NCBI RefSeq assembly: GCF_007858185.1
Contig: NZ_VFES01000003.1
Span: forward strand, 62,001 to 126,000
Reading direction: 5' to 3'
DNA length: 64,000 nt
Source: Pseudomonas grimontii
Lineage (GTDB): Bacteria > Pseudomonadota > Gammaproteobacteria > Pseudomonadales > Pseudomonadaceae
Shown here: positions 28,763 to 38,301 of the stretch, piece after piece
Layout: each line of letters begins with the position of its first letter
How positions within the stretch are numbered: position 1 is the stretch's first letter
Translations under genes and position numbers: made by a program
The notes under the pieces: generated by a model
Database searches by the model: none
The model's input: only the letters and a program-made list of their open reading frames with translations
What the model was told of the DNA's origin: nothing

Positions 28763-30328
28763 ATGATTCGACGGCTTTTACCGTTTTTCCTGTTGGGAGC
28801 CCTGGCCTTGAGCGGCTGCGCCACGGTGAGTACCCCGCGCATACCCAGCGATGCCCTGCCGGCCGCCCAGTCGTCGTTCGGCCGCTCGATCCAGGCCCAG
28901 GCCGCGCCTTACCAGGGCCGTTCAGGTTTCCGCCTGCTGCCCAACAGCAGCGAAGCCTTCATGGCCCGCGCCGAGCTGATCCGCAACGCCCAGAGCAGCC
29001 TTGACCTGCAGTACTACATCGTCCACGACGGCATCAGCACGCGGATGCTGGTGGATGAACTGCTCAAGGCCGCCGACCGTGGCGTGCGCGTGCGCATCCT
29101 GCTGGACGACACCACCAGCGACGGCCTCGACCAGATCATCGCCACCCTCGCCGCCCACCCCAAGATCGAGATTCGCCTGTTCAACCCCCTGCACCTGGGG
29201 CGCAGCACCGGGGTGACGCGCGCCATGGGCCGCCTGTTCAACCTGTCGCTGCAACACCGGCGCATGCACAACAAGCTGTGGCTGGCGGACAACAGCGTGG
29301 CTATCGTCGGTGGGCGCAACCTGGGGGATGAGTATTTCGATGCCGAGCCCAACCTGAACTTCACCGATATCGACATGCTCAGCGTCGGGCCGGTAGCCGA
29401 GCAACTCGGGCACAGTTTCGATCAGTACTGGAACAGCGCCCTGAGCAAACCCATTGACGACTTTGTCTCCAATACGCCCTCCAAAGGTGACCTGGCCGCC
29501 GCGCGCCTGAGCCTGGAAGCATCGCTGGCCGAGTCGCGCCAGCAAAAGCACGCGCTGTATGCGCGCTTGCGCACCTACCAGACCCAGCCACGCATGGACA
29601 TCTGGCGCCGCGAACTGATTTGGGCCTGGAACCAGGCACTGTGGGACGCGCCGAGCAAGGTGCTGGCCAGGGCCGACCCGGACCCGCACCTGCTGCTGAC
29701 CACGCAACTGGCCCCGGAGCTGGAAGGCGTTAACCGTGAGCTGATCATGATCTCGGCGTACTTTGTGCCAGGGCAACCTGGGCTGGTGTACCTCACCGGC
29801 CGCGCCGATGCGGGCGTGTCGGTGAGCCTGCTGACCAACTCCCTGGAAGCCACCGACGTTCCGGCGGTGCATGGCGGCTATGCACCGTACCGCAAGGCTT
29901 TGCTGGAGCACGGGGTAAAACTCTACGAACTGCGCCGCCAACCGGGTGACGGTGGCGGTAGCGGCCCGCACCTGTTTCGGCGAGGCACGTTCCGCGGTTC
30001 GGACTCGAGCCTGCACAGCAAGGCGATGATCTTTGATCGGCAAAAATCGTTTGTGGGCTCTTTCAATTTCGACCCGCGCTCCGTGCTGTGGAACACCGAA
30101 GTCGGCGTACTGGTGGACAGTCCCGAACTGGCGGAACACGTGCGCAACCTGGCGCTGCAAGGCATGGCGCCAGCGTTGAGTTACGAAGCGAAATTACAGG
30201 ACGGCCAGATAGTGTGGGTGACCGAGGACAACGGCCAACTGCACACCCTGAGCCGTGAGCCAGGCAGCTGGTGGCGGCGATTCAATGCCTGGTTCGCCAC
30301 CTCGGTCGGCCTTGAGCGCATGCTCTAA
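28763..30328 (+). CDS. Phospholipase D-family lipoprotein (cardiolipin synthase-like)
   Basis: This 521-aa protein has a lipoprotein signal (LLGALALSGC, Cys19) and two HKD motifs: HNKLWLADNSVAIVGGRN in the first half and HSKAMIFDRQKSFVGSFNFD in the second. Both keep the catalytic His and Lys. It resembles ClsC/YmdC-type phospholipid-transferring enzymes, here anchored to a membrane in the periplasm. The substrate is not certain. ATG at 28763 is preferred; a TTG immediately before it would add one residue. Confidence 0.87.
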   Translation: MIRRLLPFFLLGALALSGCATVSTPRIPSDALPAAQSSFGRSIQAQAAPYQGRSGFRLLPNSSEAFMARAELIRNAQSSLDLQYYIVHDGISTRMLVDELLKAADRGVRVRILLDDTTSDGLDQIIATLAAHPKIEIRLFNPLHLGRSTGVTRAMGRLFNLSLQHRRMHNKLWLADNSVAIVGGRNLGDEYFDAEPNLNFTDIDMLSVGPVAEQLGHSFDQYWNSALSKPIDDFVSNTPSKGDLAAARLSLEASLAESRQQKHALYARLRTYQTQPRMDIWRRELIWAWNQALWDAPSKVLARADPDPHLLLTTQLAPELEGVNRELIMISAYFVPGQPGLVYLTGRADAGVSVSLLTNSLEATDVPAVHGGYAPYRKALLEHGVKLYELRRQPGDGGGSGPHLFRRGTFRGSDSSLHSKAMIFDRQKSFVGSFNFDPRSVLWNTEVGVLVDSPELAEHVRNLALQGMAPALSYEAKLQDGQIVWVTEDNGQLHTLSREPGSWWRRFNAWFATSVGLERML

Positions 30329-30340
30329 GAACAGTGAGGA

Positions 30341-31483
30341 TCAAGCCGGCTGAGCAGCACCAAATGCGCCTTGGCGCAGCAACAGCACCACCAAACCCAA
30401 TGCCCCGACCGCCATCAGCAACGGCAGCGCATGCCCACTGATCCACTGGCTACCCGCGCCGGCCACCAGCGGGCCGATCAGGCAACCGATGCCCCACAAC
30501 TGCGCGATGTGGGCGTTGGCACGCACCAGCGCATCGTCACGATAACGCTCGCCGATCAGAATCAGCGACAACGTGAACAACCCGCCAGCACTGGCGCCGA
30601 ACAGCACCCATAGTGGCCAGATCAGCAGCGTGTGCATCAGCAACGGAACGGCCAGGCTCGACGCCAGCAACAACAGCGCGCAACTCAGGAATAAGGTGCG
30701 CCGCGGCAGGTAATCCGCCAGCGCACCGATGGGCAGTTGCAGCAACGCATCGCCGACCACCACCGTGCTGACCATCGCCAAGGCAATTTCGGCAGTGAAA
30801 CCCTGCTGCAGGCAATACACCGGCAGCAGCGTCAGGATCATCGCCTCAAACGCGGCGAACAGCGCCACCGCCCAGGCAATCGCCGGCAGGCTCAGGCAGA
30901 AACGCCACAAGTCCGCGAAGGTCACGCTGAACGATTCGGCACTCGGCGCACCGGAGCGGCCCAGCAATGCCAGCGGAGCCAGCACCAGCAGGCCAACACC
31001 GACCCAGAAACCATAGTCATGGTCGGTACCGATCACGCCCAGCAGCAAGGGCCCCGAGAGCTGGCTCAAGGCATAACTGCAGCCATACAGCGCCACCAGA
31101 CGGCCGCGCCACTGCTCCACCACCAACTGGTTGATCCAACTTTCGCCGAGGATAAACACGATGGTCAGGATCACCCCGATCATCAGGCGCAACACCAGCC
31201 ATATCGGGTAGCTGGGCAGAATTGCCAGCAACCCGATGGACACCGCGCCGCCCCACAGGCACAAGCGCATCAGGTTGGCGGTACCGAGCCAGGCGGCCAA
31301 CCGGCTGGAGACCTTGGCGCCAAGCAATACGCCGAAGGCGGGCATGGCGGCCATTACGCCAATAGCGAAACTGCCGTAGCCCCAGCCCTCAAGGCGCAGG
31401 GATACCAACGGCATGCTGACGCCCAGGGCCAGGCCGACACTGAGTACCGAGGCCAGGACGGCGAAATAGGTCGCCCAACGCAT
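30341..31483 (-). CDS. MFS transporter (YcaD/YfkF-like)
   Basis: This 380-aa inner-membrane carrier has about twelve hydrophobic helices. Typical features are the early glycine-rich helices (VGLALGVSMPLVSLRLEG) and GVLLGAKVSSRLAAWLG between helices 2 and 3. The start at 31483 follows a CAGGAG site; an upstream in-frame start at 31561 would lie inside the REP repeat and is rejected. It lies upstream of no other gene on its strand. P. aeruginosa has an MFS gene in the same place before kauB. The substrate is unknown. Confidence 0.85.
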   Translation of the reverse strand: MRWATYFAVLASVLSVGLALGVSMPLVSLRLEGWGYGSFAIGVMAAMPAFGVLLGAKVSSRLAAWLGTANLMRLCLWGGAVSIGLLAILPSYPIWLVLRLMIGVILTIVFILGESWINQLVVEQWRGRLVALYGCSYALSQLSGPLLLGVIGTDHDYGFWVGVGLLVLAPLALLGRSGAPSAESFSVTFADLWRFCLSLPAIAWAVALFAAFEAMILTLLPVYCLQQGFTAEIALAMVSTVVVGDALLQLPIGALADYLPRRTLFLSCALLLLASSLAVPLLMHTLLIWPLWVLFGASAGGLFTLSLILIGERYRDDALVRANAHIAQLWGIGCLIGPLVAGAGSQWISGHALPLLMAVGALGLVVLLLRQGAFGAAQPA

Positions 31484-31523
31484 TACCACGCTCCTGTGGA
31501 TAATTATGGGTTCACACAAAACA

Positions 31524-31616
31524 GTGTGGGAGGGGGCTTGCCCCCGATTGCGGTGGATCATTGAGCACTGTTAGTGCCTGACACACTGCTATCGGGGGCA
31601 AGCCCCCTCCCACATT
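31524..31616. repeat. REPIN: two REP palindromes in inverted orientation
   Basis: A GTGGGAGGGGGCTTGCCCCC unit at the left is mirrored by its complement at the right (GGGGGCAAGCCCCCTCCCAC), separated by about 40 bp. This is the doublet form known as a REPIN in P. fluorescens, mobilised by a RAYT transposase encoded elsewhere. It lies between the MFS and kauB genes. Confidence 0.88.
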
Positions 31617-31631
31617 TGGCTGCAGTGTTGC

Positions 31632-33125
31632 TTACAGCTTGATCCAGGTCGCCTTCAGCTCGGTGTACTTGTCGAATGCATGCAGCGACTTGTCGCGACC
31701 ATTACCCGACTGCTTGAAGCCGCCAAACGGTGCGGTCATGTCGCCGCCGTCGTATTGGTTAACCCACACACTACCGGCACGCAGGGCCTTGGCGGTGAGG
31801 TGCGCCTTGGAAATGTCCGACGTCCACACCGCAGCGGCAAGGCCATATTGGGTGTCGTTGGCGATCTTGATCGCTTCTTCGGCGCCGTCAAAGGTGATCA
31901 CCGACAGCACCGGGCCGAAGATTTCTTCCTGGGCGATTCTCATGGCGTTGGTCACACCGTCGAAAATCGTCGGCTCGACGTAGGTGCCGCCCGTCTCTTC
32001 CAGGATGCGCTTGCCGCCCGCTACCAACTTGGCGCCGTCGGCGTGCCCCGCCTCGATGTACGACAGCACGGTGTTCATCTGCTGGGTGTCCACCAACGCA
32101 CCGACGTTGGTCGCCGGATCCAGTGGATTGCCGGGTTTCCAGCCCTTGAGGGCCTCGATCACCAGCGGCAGGAATGTGTCCTTGATCGAACGCTCCACCA
32201 GCAGGCGCGAACCGGCGGTGCAGACTTCGCCCTGGTTGAAGGCGATGGCGCTGGCGGCGGACGCGGCGGCGGCTTGCAAGTCCGGAGCATCGGCAAACAC
32301 GATGTTCGGGCTCTTGCCGCCGGCTTCCAGCCATACGCGCTTCATGTTCGATTCGCCGGAGCGGATCAACAGTTGCTTGGCGATCTTGGTCGAACCGGTG
32401 AACACCAGCGTATCGACGTCCATGTGCAGCGCCAGCGCGTTGCCGACGGTGTGGCCGTAGCCCGGCAGCACGTTGAACACGCCTTTGGGAATACCGGCTT
32501 CAACGGCCAGGGCCGCGATGCGGATAGCGGTGAGCGGGGATTTTTCGGACGGCTTGAGGATCACCGAGTTACCGGTCGACAGCGCCGGGCCGAGCTTCCA
32601 GCAGGCCATCATCAGCGGGAAGTTCCACGGCACGATGGCCCCCACAACGCCGACCGGCTCGCGGGTCACCAGACCCAACTGATCGTGCGGGGTGGCAGCG
32701 ACTTCGTCGTAGATCTTGTCGATTGCCTCGCCGCTCCAGCTCAGGGCATTTGCCGCGCCGGGCACGTCAATGTTCAGGGAATCGCTGATCGGCTTGCCCA
32801 TGTCCAGGGTTTCGAGCAGCGCCAGCTCTTCGGCATTGGCCTTGAGCAGCGCGGCGAAACGGATCATGGTGGCTTTGCGTTTGGCCGGCGCCAGGCGCGA
32901 CCAGACACCGGAATTGAAGGTGGCGCGGGCGTTTTCCACAGCGCGCTGGGCGTCGGCGGCGTCACAACTGGCCACGCTGGTGAGCAGGCGGCCATCGACC
33001 GGGCTGATGCATTCGAAGGTGTCACCGGAAACAGCAGCGGTATATTCGCCATTGATGTAGGCGCGGCCTTCGATCTTCAAATCCTTGGCGCGTTGTTCCC
33101 AGTCGGCACGGGTCAGGGTGGTCAT
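31632..33125 (-). CDS. kauB: Aldehyde dehydrogenase for polyamine/arginine breakdown (KauB/PauC)
   Basis: This 497-aa NAD(P)-dependent enzyme probably oxidises 4-guanidinobutyraldehyde, gamma-glutamyl-aminobutyraldehyde or related aldehydes. The catalytic Cys is in NQGEVCTAGSR (about 302) and the general base Glu in VWLEAGGKSPN (about 268). The cofactor loop is VFTGSTKIAKQLL. Length fits PuuC and KauB. Place next to the MFS gene matches P. aeruginosa PA5312. It is divergent from the cupin gene, with palindromes in the 230-bp gap that may be PauR sites. Confidence 0.9.
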   Translation of the reverse strand: MTTLTRADWEQRAKDLKIEGRAYINGEYTAAVSGDTFECISPVDGRLLTSVASCDAADAQRAVENARATFNSGVWSRLAPAKRKATMIRFAALLKANAEELALLETLDMGKPISDSLNIDVPGAANALSWSGEAIDKIYDEVAATPHDQLGLVTREPVGVVGAIVPWNFPLMMACWKLGPALSTGNSVILKPSEKSPLTAIRIAALAVEAGIPKGVFNVLPGYGHTVGNALALHMDVDTLVFTGSTKIAKQLLIRSGESNMKRVWLEAGGKSPNIVFADAPDLQAAAASAASAIAFNQGEVCTAGSRLLVERSIKDTFLPLVIEALKGWKPGNPLDPATNVGALVDTQQMNTVLSYIEAGHADGAKLVAGGKRILEETGGTYVEPTIFDGVTNAMRIAQEEIFGPVLSVITFDGAEEAIKIANDTQYGLAAAVWTSDISKAHLTAKALRAGSVWVNQYDGGDMTAPFGGFKQSGNGRDKSLHAFDKYTELKATWIKL

Positions 33126-33293
33126 GCGAGTGTCCTCCTCTTATTGAATACAAGGGCCAGGCGATGTCCCCCGGCAGCCTCAAAGAATGCTTGCCCGCCA
33201 GCCAGCTGTTCGGCTCAAAGGCAGCTGCCACCCTAAACCAGCGGCCGGGGATGTTTCAATATATTTGACATAACGCCGGTAAACGCCCTTGCG

Positions 33294-33313
33294 ATGTTCA
33301 TTTTAATAAACAT
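33294..33313. promoter_or_regulatory. 20-bp palindrome between kauB and the cupin gene, candidate PauR operator
   Basis: ATGTT and AACAT are mirrored around an AT-rich centre (ATT TTAAT), nearly symmetrical over 20 bp. A second looser dyad, TCAATATATTTGA, is 40 bp to the left. Both lie in the divergent promoter region. PauR is known to control this locus in P. aeruginosa; the assignment of this site is inferred. Confidence 0.4.
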
Positions 33314-33355
33314 AGACTTTGGGCTCTCCAACCCCAGGCCAGACGGGACACGCAC

Positions 33356-33718
33356 ATGAGCATCCAGGACATCGTCGACTTCAGCCAAGCCAACACCGCC
33401 CCAGACCGCTACCGCCCTGCCGCCGAAAAAATCCTCAAGGGCGATCCCGAACAAACGGTGTACAACCATTACAACAGCCCATGCGGCCAGATGAGCGCCG
33501 GGGTCTGGGAAGGTGACGTCGGGCAATGGAAGATCAACTACAGCGAGCATGAGTATTGCGAGATCGTGCAGGGGGTTTCGGTGCTACGCGATGGCGAGGG
33601 TAACGCCAAGACCTTGCGTGCCGGCGACCGCTTCGTGATCCCCGCCGGTTTCAGCGGCACTTGGGAAGTGCTGGAGCCGTGCCGCAAGATCTACGTGGTG
33701 TTCGAGCAGAAAGCCTGA
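33356..33718 (+). CDS. Cupin-domain protein
   Basis: This 120-aa single-domain cupin is probably cytosolic. The fold is indicated by EYCEIVQGVSVLRDGEGNAKTLRAGDRFVIPAGFSGTWEVLE, matching the DUF861/EutQ-like ethanolamine and ureidoglycolate cupins. One usual metal-binding histidine is absent, as in many of this family. It is divergent from kauB and may belong to the same PauR-controlled set. Enzymatic role is unknown. Confidence 0.82.
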   Translation: MSIQDIVDFSQANTAPDRYRPAAEKILKGDPEQTVYNHYNSPCGQMSAGVWEGDVGQWKINYSEHEYCEIVQGVSVLRDGEGNAKTLRAGDRFVIPAGFSGTWEVLEPCRKIYVVFEQKA

Positions 33719-33734
33719 TCAACAAATCCCAGGC

Positions 33735-33771
33735 AAAAAAAAGCCCGTATCGTGAGATACGGGCTTTTTTT
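33735..33771. terminator. Bidirectional Rho-independent terminator
   Basis: Stem AAGCCCGTATC with GATACGGGCTT and a GTGA loop, flanked by runs of A and T. It lies between the convergent cupin and rpmG genes and can serve both. Confidence 0.9.
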
Positions 33772-33789
33772 CACAAGGAAGAAAATCAA

Positions 33790-33945
33790 TTACTTGATTT
33801 TGCCTTCTTTGTAGATCACGTGCTTGCGAACGCGCGGGTCGAACATTTTCTTTTCGAGCTTGTCCGGGGTAGTACGCTTGTTCTTGTCGGTAGTGTAGAA
33901 GTGACCAGTACCGGCGCTAGAGATCATTCGAATCAATTCACGCAT
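33790..33945 (-). CDS. rpmG: 50S ribosomal protein L33
   Basis: This gene is too short for many gene finders: 51 codons from ATG at 33943-33945 to TAA at 33790. The product begins [19 protein letters not shown] and ends [10 protein letters not shown], typical of bacterial L33. It lacks the CxxC pairs of the zinc-binding form, so it is the zinc-independent type. An AAGGAG site precedes the start. It follows rpmB by 11 bases, the usual rpmB-rpmG operon. Confidence 0.95.
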   Translation of the reverse strand: MRELIRMISSAGTGHFYTTDKNKRTTPDKLEKKMFDPRVRKHVIYKEGKIK

Positions 33946-33956
33946 GATAGAGCTCC

Positions 33957-34190
33957 TTAGATCTTGCCAGCGGCACGGATTTCGGCCAGCACGACAGTGA
34001 TGCCACGCTTGTCGATGATGCGCATGCCTTTGGCAGATACACGCAGGCGAACAAAACGTTTCTCTTCTTCAACCCAGAAGCGGTGATGCTGCAGGTTCGG
34101 CAGGAAACGACGACGGGTTTTGTTATTTGCGTGGGAAATGTTATTCCCAGTCACCGGACCCTTACCGGTAACTTGACAGACTCTCGACAT
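33957..34190 (-). CDS. rpmB: 50S ribosomal protein L28
   Basis: This 77-aa basic ribosomal protein begins [20 protein letters not shown], the L28 signature, and contains [20 protein letters not shown]. Length matches the family. It is the first gene of the rpmB-rpmG operon. The promoter should lie in the gene-free stretch to the right. Confidence 0.97.
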   Translation of the reverse strand: MSRVCQVTGKGPVTGNNISHANNKTRRRFLPNLQHHRFWVEEEKRFVRLRVSAKGMRIIDKRGITVVLAEIRAAGKI

Positions 34191-34648
34191 GCCTCAGCCC
34201 TCTAAAACCACATGCCCAACCCGGCATGGGTTGGCCGCTTAATCTCTCAGTCATTTGGCGCCAGGCGCCGCGTTTCTTTAGGGTCTTACCGGCTACACCT
34301 ACAAGCGAAGGAACCGGGCCCCTAGAAAAGAGCGCTGCTTTATACCAGAAAGACCCATGTGCAACAACAGCCCGTGTATTTTTACCGGCGTAAATCTCGG
34401 CGACAGACGCCCGAACCGTTGCCAGGAGGGGCCGCTGTAACAGCCGACCGCTCGTCGCACAGAATGATTTACAGCGCTCGCGCGCGCCGTAAAGCGCACA
34501 GCGAAACGCGCTGGGGTGCCATCAAAACAGCATTTGAGGCAAAAGCACAGGCAAAAATGGGCTAGTCATTTATCAATCAGACCACTACGGTAGGGCTTTT
34601 CCAGACTGCACTCGCAGATGGGCCTTCGATCTGCAAAGGAAACCGAAC
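34191..34648. other. Gene-free stretch between rpmB and the peptide-binding protein gene
   Basis: This 458-bp region must hold the divergent promoters of rpmB and of the ABC substrate-binding protein. A 68-codon frame (34359-34565) exists, but its product is unlike any known family and it has no good ribosome site. I see no tRNA-like structure or clear terminator. Confidence 0.4.
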
Positions 34649-36241
34649 ATGCGCCTCGCTGCCCTACCGCTATTGCTAGCCCCTCTATTTATCGCGCCGC
34701 TGGCCTCTGCCGCCAGCAATTTGAGCGTCTGCACCGAGGCCAGCCCCGAAGGGTTCGATGTGGTGCAGTACAACTCGCTGACCACCACCAACGCCTCGGC
34801 CGATGTGCTGATGAACCGCCTGGTGGATTACGACGCAGCCAGCGGCAAACTGGTGCCGAGCCTGGCGGACAGCTGGGACGTCTCGCCGGATGGCCTGACC
34901 TATACCTTCAAGCTGCACCCGGACGTGAAATTCCATCGCACCGAGTATTTCACCCCAAGCCGCACCCTGACCGCCGAAGACGTGCGCTTCAGTTTCGAAC
35001 GCATGCTCGACCCGGCCAACCCGTGGCATAAGATCGCCCAGAGCGGCTTCCCCCACGCCCAGTCCCTGCAATTGCCAGCCCTGGTCAAGAAGATCGATGC
35101 CCTCGACCCGCTGACCGTGCGCTTTACCCTCGATCACGCCGACTCCACCTTCCTCGCGGCCCTGAGCATGGGCTTTGCCTCGATCTATCCGGCGGAATAC
35201 GCCGACAAACTGCTCAAGGCCGGCACGCCAGAGAAGCTCAACAGCCAACCGATCGGCACCGGGCCGTTCATCTTCAGCCGCTTCCAGAAAGATGCCGTGG
35301 TGCGCTACAAGGCCAACCCGGACTACTTCGCCGGCAAACCGGCTGTGGATAACTTGATATTCGCCATTACCCCGGACGCGAACGTGCGCCTGCAGAAACT
35401 GCACCGCGATGAATGCCAGATCGCCCTGTCGCCCAAGCCCCTGGATGTGGGCGAGGCCGAAAAGGACCCAGCACTCAAGGTGGAAAAAACCGCAGCGTTC
35501 ATGACCGCATTCGTGGCCATCAACAGCCAGCACCCGCCACTGGACAAGCCCGAGGTGCGCCAGGCAATCAACCTCGCCTTCGACAAGGGCAGCTACCTCA
35601 AGGCCGTGTTTGAAGGCACCGCCGAAGCCGCCAACGGCCCTTACCCGCCGAATACCTGGAGCTACGCCAAAGACTTGCCGGGTTATCCCCAGGACCTCGC
35701 CAAGGCCAAGGCCTTGCTGGACCGCGCCGGCCTCAAGGACGGCTTCAAGACCACCCTCTGGACGCGCCCCACCGGCAGCCTGCTGAACCCTAACCCGAAC
35801 CTCGGCGCACAACTGCTGCAGGCGGACTTGGCCAAGATTGGCATCCAGGCCGATATCCGCGTGATCGAATGGGGTGAGCTGATTCGCCGCGCCAAAGCGG
35901 GTGAACACGACCTGCTGTTCATGGGCTGGGCAGGCGACAACGGCGACCCGGATAACTTCCTGACCCCGCAGTTTTCCTGCGCGGCGGTTAAATCCGGCAC
36001 CAACTTCGCCCGCTACTGTGATCCGGCGCTGGACAAGCTGATCAGCGCCGGCAAGACCACCAGCGAACAAGGCGTGCGCAGCAAGCTGTATCAACAGGCC
36101 CAGGCGCAGATCCAGCAACAGGCGCTGTGGTTGCCGCTGGCGCACCCGACGGCGTTCGCCCTGGCGCGCAAGAACGTCGAGGGCTATCAGGTGAGCCCGT
36201 TCGGGCGCCAGGACTTCTCGAAGGTCAGCGTCAAACCATGA
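34649..36241 (+). CDS. Periplasmic peptide-binding protein of an ABC transporter (DppA-like)
   Basis: This 530-aa exported protein of SBP family 5 (DppA/OppA) captures peptides for an ABC importer. The signal peptide is about 21 residues (MRLAALPLLLAPLFIAPLAS). Family features are NLSVCTEASPEGFD, the VRFSFERMLDP segment, IGTGPFIF and FMGWAGDNGDPDN. Its own permease and ATPase genes are not adjacent, so it probably works with a dpp system elsewhere. Ligand specificity could include other nickel- or haem-like cargo, as some DppA proteins do. Confidence 0.9.
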   Translation: MRLAALPLLLAPLFIAPLASAASNLSVCTEASPEGFDVVQYNSLTTTNASADVLMNRLVDYDAASGKLVPSLADSWDVSPDGLTYTFKLHPDVKFHRTEYFTPSRTLTAEDVRFSFERMLDPANPWHKIAQSGFPHAQSLQLPALVKKIDALDPLTVRFTLDHADSTFLAALSMGFASIYPAEYADKLLKAGTPEKLNSQPIGTGPFIFSRFQKDAVVRYKANPDYFAGKPAVDNLIFAITPDANVRLQKLHRDECQIALSPKPLDVGEAEKDPALKVEKTAAFMTAFVAINSQHPPLDKPEVRQAINLAFDKGSYLKAVFEGTAEAANGPYPPNTWSYAKDLPGYPQDLAKAKALLDRAGLKDGFKTTLWTRPTGSLLNPNPNLGAQLLQADLAKIGIQADIRVIEWGELIRRAKAGEHDLLFMGWAGDNGDPDNFLTPQFSCAAVKSGTNFARYCDPALDKLISAGKTTSEQGVRSKLYQQAQAQIQQQALWLPLAHPTAFALARKNVEGYQVSPFGRQDFSKVSVKP

Positions 36242-36248
36242 GAACCAG

Positions 36249-36269
36249 GCCCGCCCCCAGGGGGCGGGC
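36249..36269. terminator. GC-rich hairpin between convergent genes
   Basis: Stem GCCCGCCCC/GGGGCGGGC with a three-base loop. It has no strong T run but lies exactly between the convergent peptide-binding protein and radC genes, so it probably acts as a terminator. Confidence 0.6.
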
Positions 36270-36944
36270 TTACATCCAGCCATATTCGGCCATCGACAAC
36301 GGATCACCGTCCCCCACGATGATGTGATCCAGTACCCGCACATCCACCACTTCCAGGGCCTTTTGCAGCAGTTTGGTCAATTTTCGATCAGCCGCGCTGG
36401 GCTCCGCGTTCCCGGAAGGATGGTTGTGACACAGAATCAACGCCGCGGCGTTATAGGCCAGGGCACGCTTGACCACTTGACGGGGGTAAACCACGGCCGC
36501 GTCGATGGTTCCTTGGGACAACGCCTCGAACCCCAACACCCGGTGCTTTGAATCAAGAAACAGGCAGCCGAAGATCTCGTGTGGCTCATGACGCAACAAC
36601 GCCTTGAGGTAGTCGCGCACCGCCACCGGGTTTTCCAGCACCGAATCGCAACGCAGGCGCTCGGCCATATGGCGCCGGGACATTTCCAGCACCGCCTGCA
36701 ACTGCGCAAACTTCGCCGGCCCCAAGCCCAATTGCTGGCTGAACAACGCCTGGCTGGCTTCCAGCAGCGGGCGCAGACCGCCAAATTGCGCCAGCAGATG
36801 GCGCGCAAGGTCCACCGCGCTCCTGCCGGTTACCCCGGTGCGCAGGAAGATCGCCAGCAATTCAGCATCGGACAGACTCGCCGCGCCCCACTCCAAAAGC
36901 TTCTCTCGCGGCCGCTCTGCCGCCGGCCAATCACGAATACTCAT
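36270..36944 (-). CDS. radC: RadC-family JAB-domain protein
   Basis: This 224-aa protein has an N-terminal helix-hairpin-helix region ([13 protein letters not shown]) and a C-terminal MPN+/JAB metallo-domain with the zinc motif [14 protein letters not shown] (H-x-H plus D). It was originally called a DNA-repair gene, but later work disputes a repair role, so function is open. It lies divergent from coaBC, as in other Pseudomonas. Confidence 0.92.
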   Translation of the reverse strand: MSIRDWPAAERPREKLLEWGAASLSDAELLAIFLRTGVTGRSAVDLARHLLAQFGGLRPLLEASQALFSQQLGLGPAKFAQLQAVLEMSRRHMAERLRCDSVLENPVAVRDYLKALLRHEPHEIFGCLFLDSKHRVLGFEALSQGTIDAAVVYPRQVVKRALAYNAAALILCHNHPSGNAEPSAADRKLTKLLQKALEVVDVRVLDHIIVGDGDPLSMAEYGWM

Positions 36945-37087
36945 CCCACCTCCCTGTGCATGTGCGCCGCTGTTGCGGAACGGACGCTGTGTTATCGTAG
37001 GCCCTCTTTTTTGCGTGCGATTTCACCTGGGGAGGGGGCATCGCAGGCGTCACTGAACTGGCTTCACTGAACTGGAAAGGCAAACCA

Positions 37088-38296
37088 ATGCAGCGTCTGT
37101 ATCGGAAACGCATCGTTCTCGGCGTCGGCGGCGGCATTGCCGCCTACAAGAGCGCAGAGCTGGTCCGCAGGCTTCTCGACCAGGGCGCCGAAGTGCGCGT
37201 GGTCATGACCCGCGGCGGCAGTGAGTTCATCACCCCGCTGACCATGCAGGCCTTGTCCGGACACCCGGTTCATCTGGACCTGCTGGACCCGGCAGCCGAA
37301 GCCGCCATGGGTCATATCGAGCTGGCCAAGTGGGCCGACCTGGTGCTGATCGCTCCTGCCACCGCCGACCTGATCGCGCGCCTGGCGCAAGGTATTGCCG
37401 ATGACCTGCTGACCACCTTGGTACTGGCCACCGATGCCACCGTCGCCATCGCCCCGGCCATGAACCAGGCCATGTGGCGCGACCCGGCGACCCAGGCGAA
37501 CACCCAACTCCTGCAAAGCCGTGGCCTCAAGGTGTTCGGCCCGGCCTCCGGCAGCCAGGCCTGCGGCGATGTCGGCATGGGCCGCATGCTCGAAGCCACC
37601 GACCTGGCGCTGTGCGCCGCCGAGTGTTTCCAGCACTTGGCCCTGACCGGCAGGCACGTGCTGATTACGGCGGGCCCGACCCAGGAAAACATCGACCCTG
37701 TGCGCTACATCACCAACCATAGCTCAGGAAAAATGGGCTTTGCCTTGGCGGAAGCTGCGGTCGAGGCCGGCGCACGCGTTACCCTGATCACCGGCCCGGT
37801 GCACTTGCCGACCCCCGATCGCGTCACGCGCATCGACGTAGTCAGCGCCCGGGACATGCTGGCGGCCTGTGAGGCTGCCATCCCGTGTGACCTGTTTATC
37901 GCTTCGGCAGCGGTTGCAGACTACCGCCCGGAAGTCGTCGCCCCGCAAAAGCTCAAGAAAGACCCTACGAGTGGCGACGGCCTGCTCCTGCAAATGGTGC
38001 GCAACCCGGACATTCTGGCAACCATCGCCACGCGTCCGGACCGCCCCTTCAGCGTCGGCTTTGCCGCCGAGACCGAGCACCTGCTGGACTACGCCGCACG
38101 CAAACTGAAAGACAAAAACCTCGACCTGATCGTTGCCAATGATGTCGCCAACCCGAGCATCGGCTTCAACAGCGAGGAAAACGCCTGCAGCGTGATCGAC
38201 CGCGAGCTGCACGCCACCCTTTTCGCCCAGACCAGCAAAGGCAAGATTGCCCGCCAACTGATCTCTTTTATCGCCCAACGGCTGAACCAGGTTTAA
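37088..38296 (+). CDS. coaBC: Bifunctional CoaBC (phosphopantothenoylcysteine decarboxylase/synthase)
   Basis: This 402-aa enzyme performs two steps of coenzyme A synthesis: ligation of cysteine to 4'-phosphopantothenate, then decarboxylation. The N-terminal flavoprotein CoaC domain shows [22 protein letters not shown] and the catalytic-loop cysteine [10 protein letters not shown]. The C-terminal CoaB domain starts at [20 protein letters not shown] and carries [15 protein letters not shown]. Length is as expected. It is followed after five bases by dut. Confidence 0.96.
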   Translation: MQRLYRKRIVLGVGGGIAAYKSAELVRRLLDQGAEVRVVMTRGGSEFITPLTMQALSGHPVHLDLLDPAAEAAMGHIELAKWADLVLIAPATADLIARLAQGIADDLLTTLVLATDATVAIAPAMNQAMWRDPATQANTQLLQSRGLKVFGPASGSQACGDVGMGRMLEATDLALCAAECFQHLALTGRHVLITAGPTQENIDPVRYITNHSSGKMGFALAEAAVEAGARVTLITGPVHLPTPDRVTRIDVVSARDMLAACEAAIPCDLFIASAAVADYRPEVVAPQKLKKDPTSGDGLLLQMVRNPDILATIATRPDRPFSVGFAAETEHLLDYAARKLKDKNLDLIVANDVANPSIGFNSEENACSVIDRELHATLFAQTSKGKIARQLISFIAQRLNQV

Positions 38297-38301
38297 TTTC
38301 C

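Noticed and set aside
31484..31561. Upstream start for the MFS gene
   Set aside because: The added residues are encoded by the REPIN. ATG 31483 follows a CAGGAG site and begins at the first helix.
34359..34565. 68-codon frame upstream of the peptide-binding protein
   Set aside because: Basic, low-complexity product with no ribosome site or family; the stretch is probably promoter DNA.
34685..36343. 552-codon frame antisense to the peptide-binding protein gene
   Set aside because: The plus-strand protein has a signal peptide and family motifs. The antisense frame has none.
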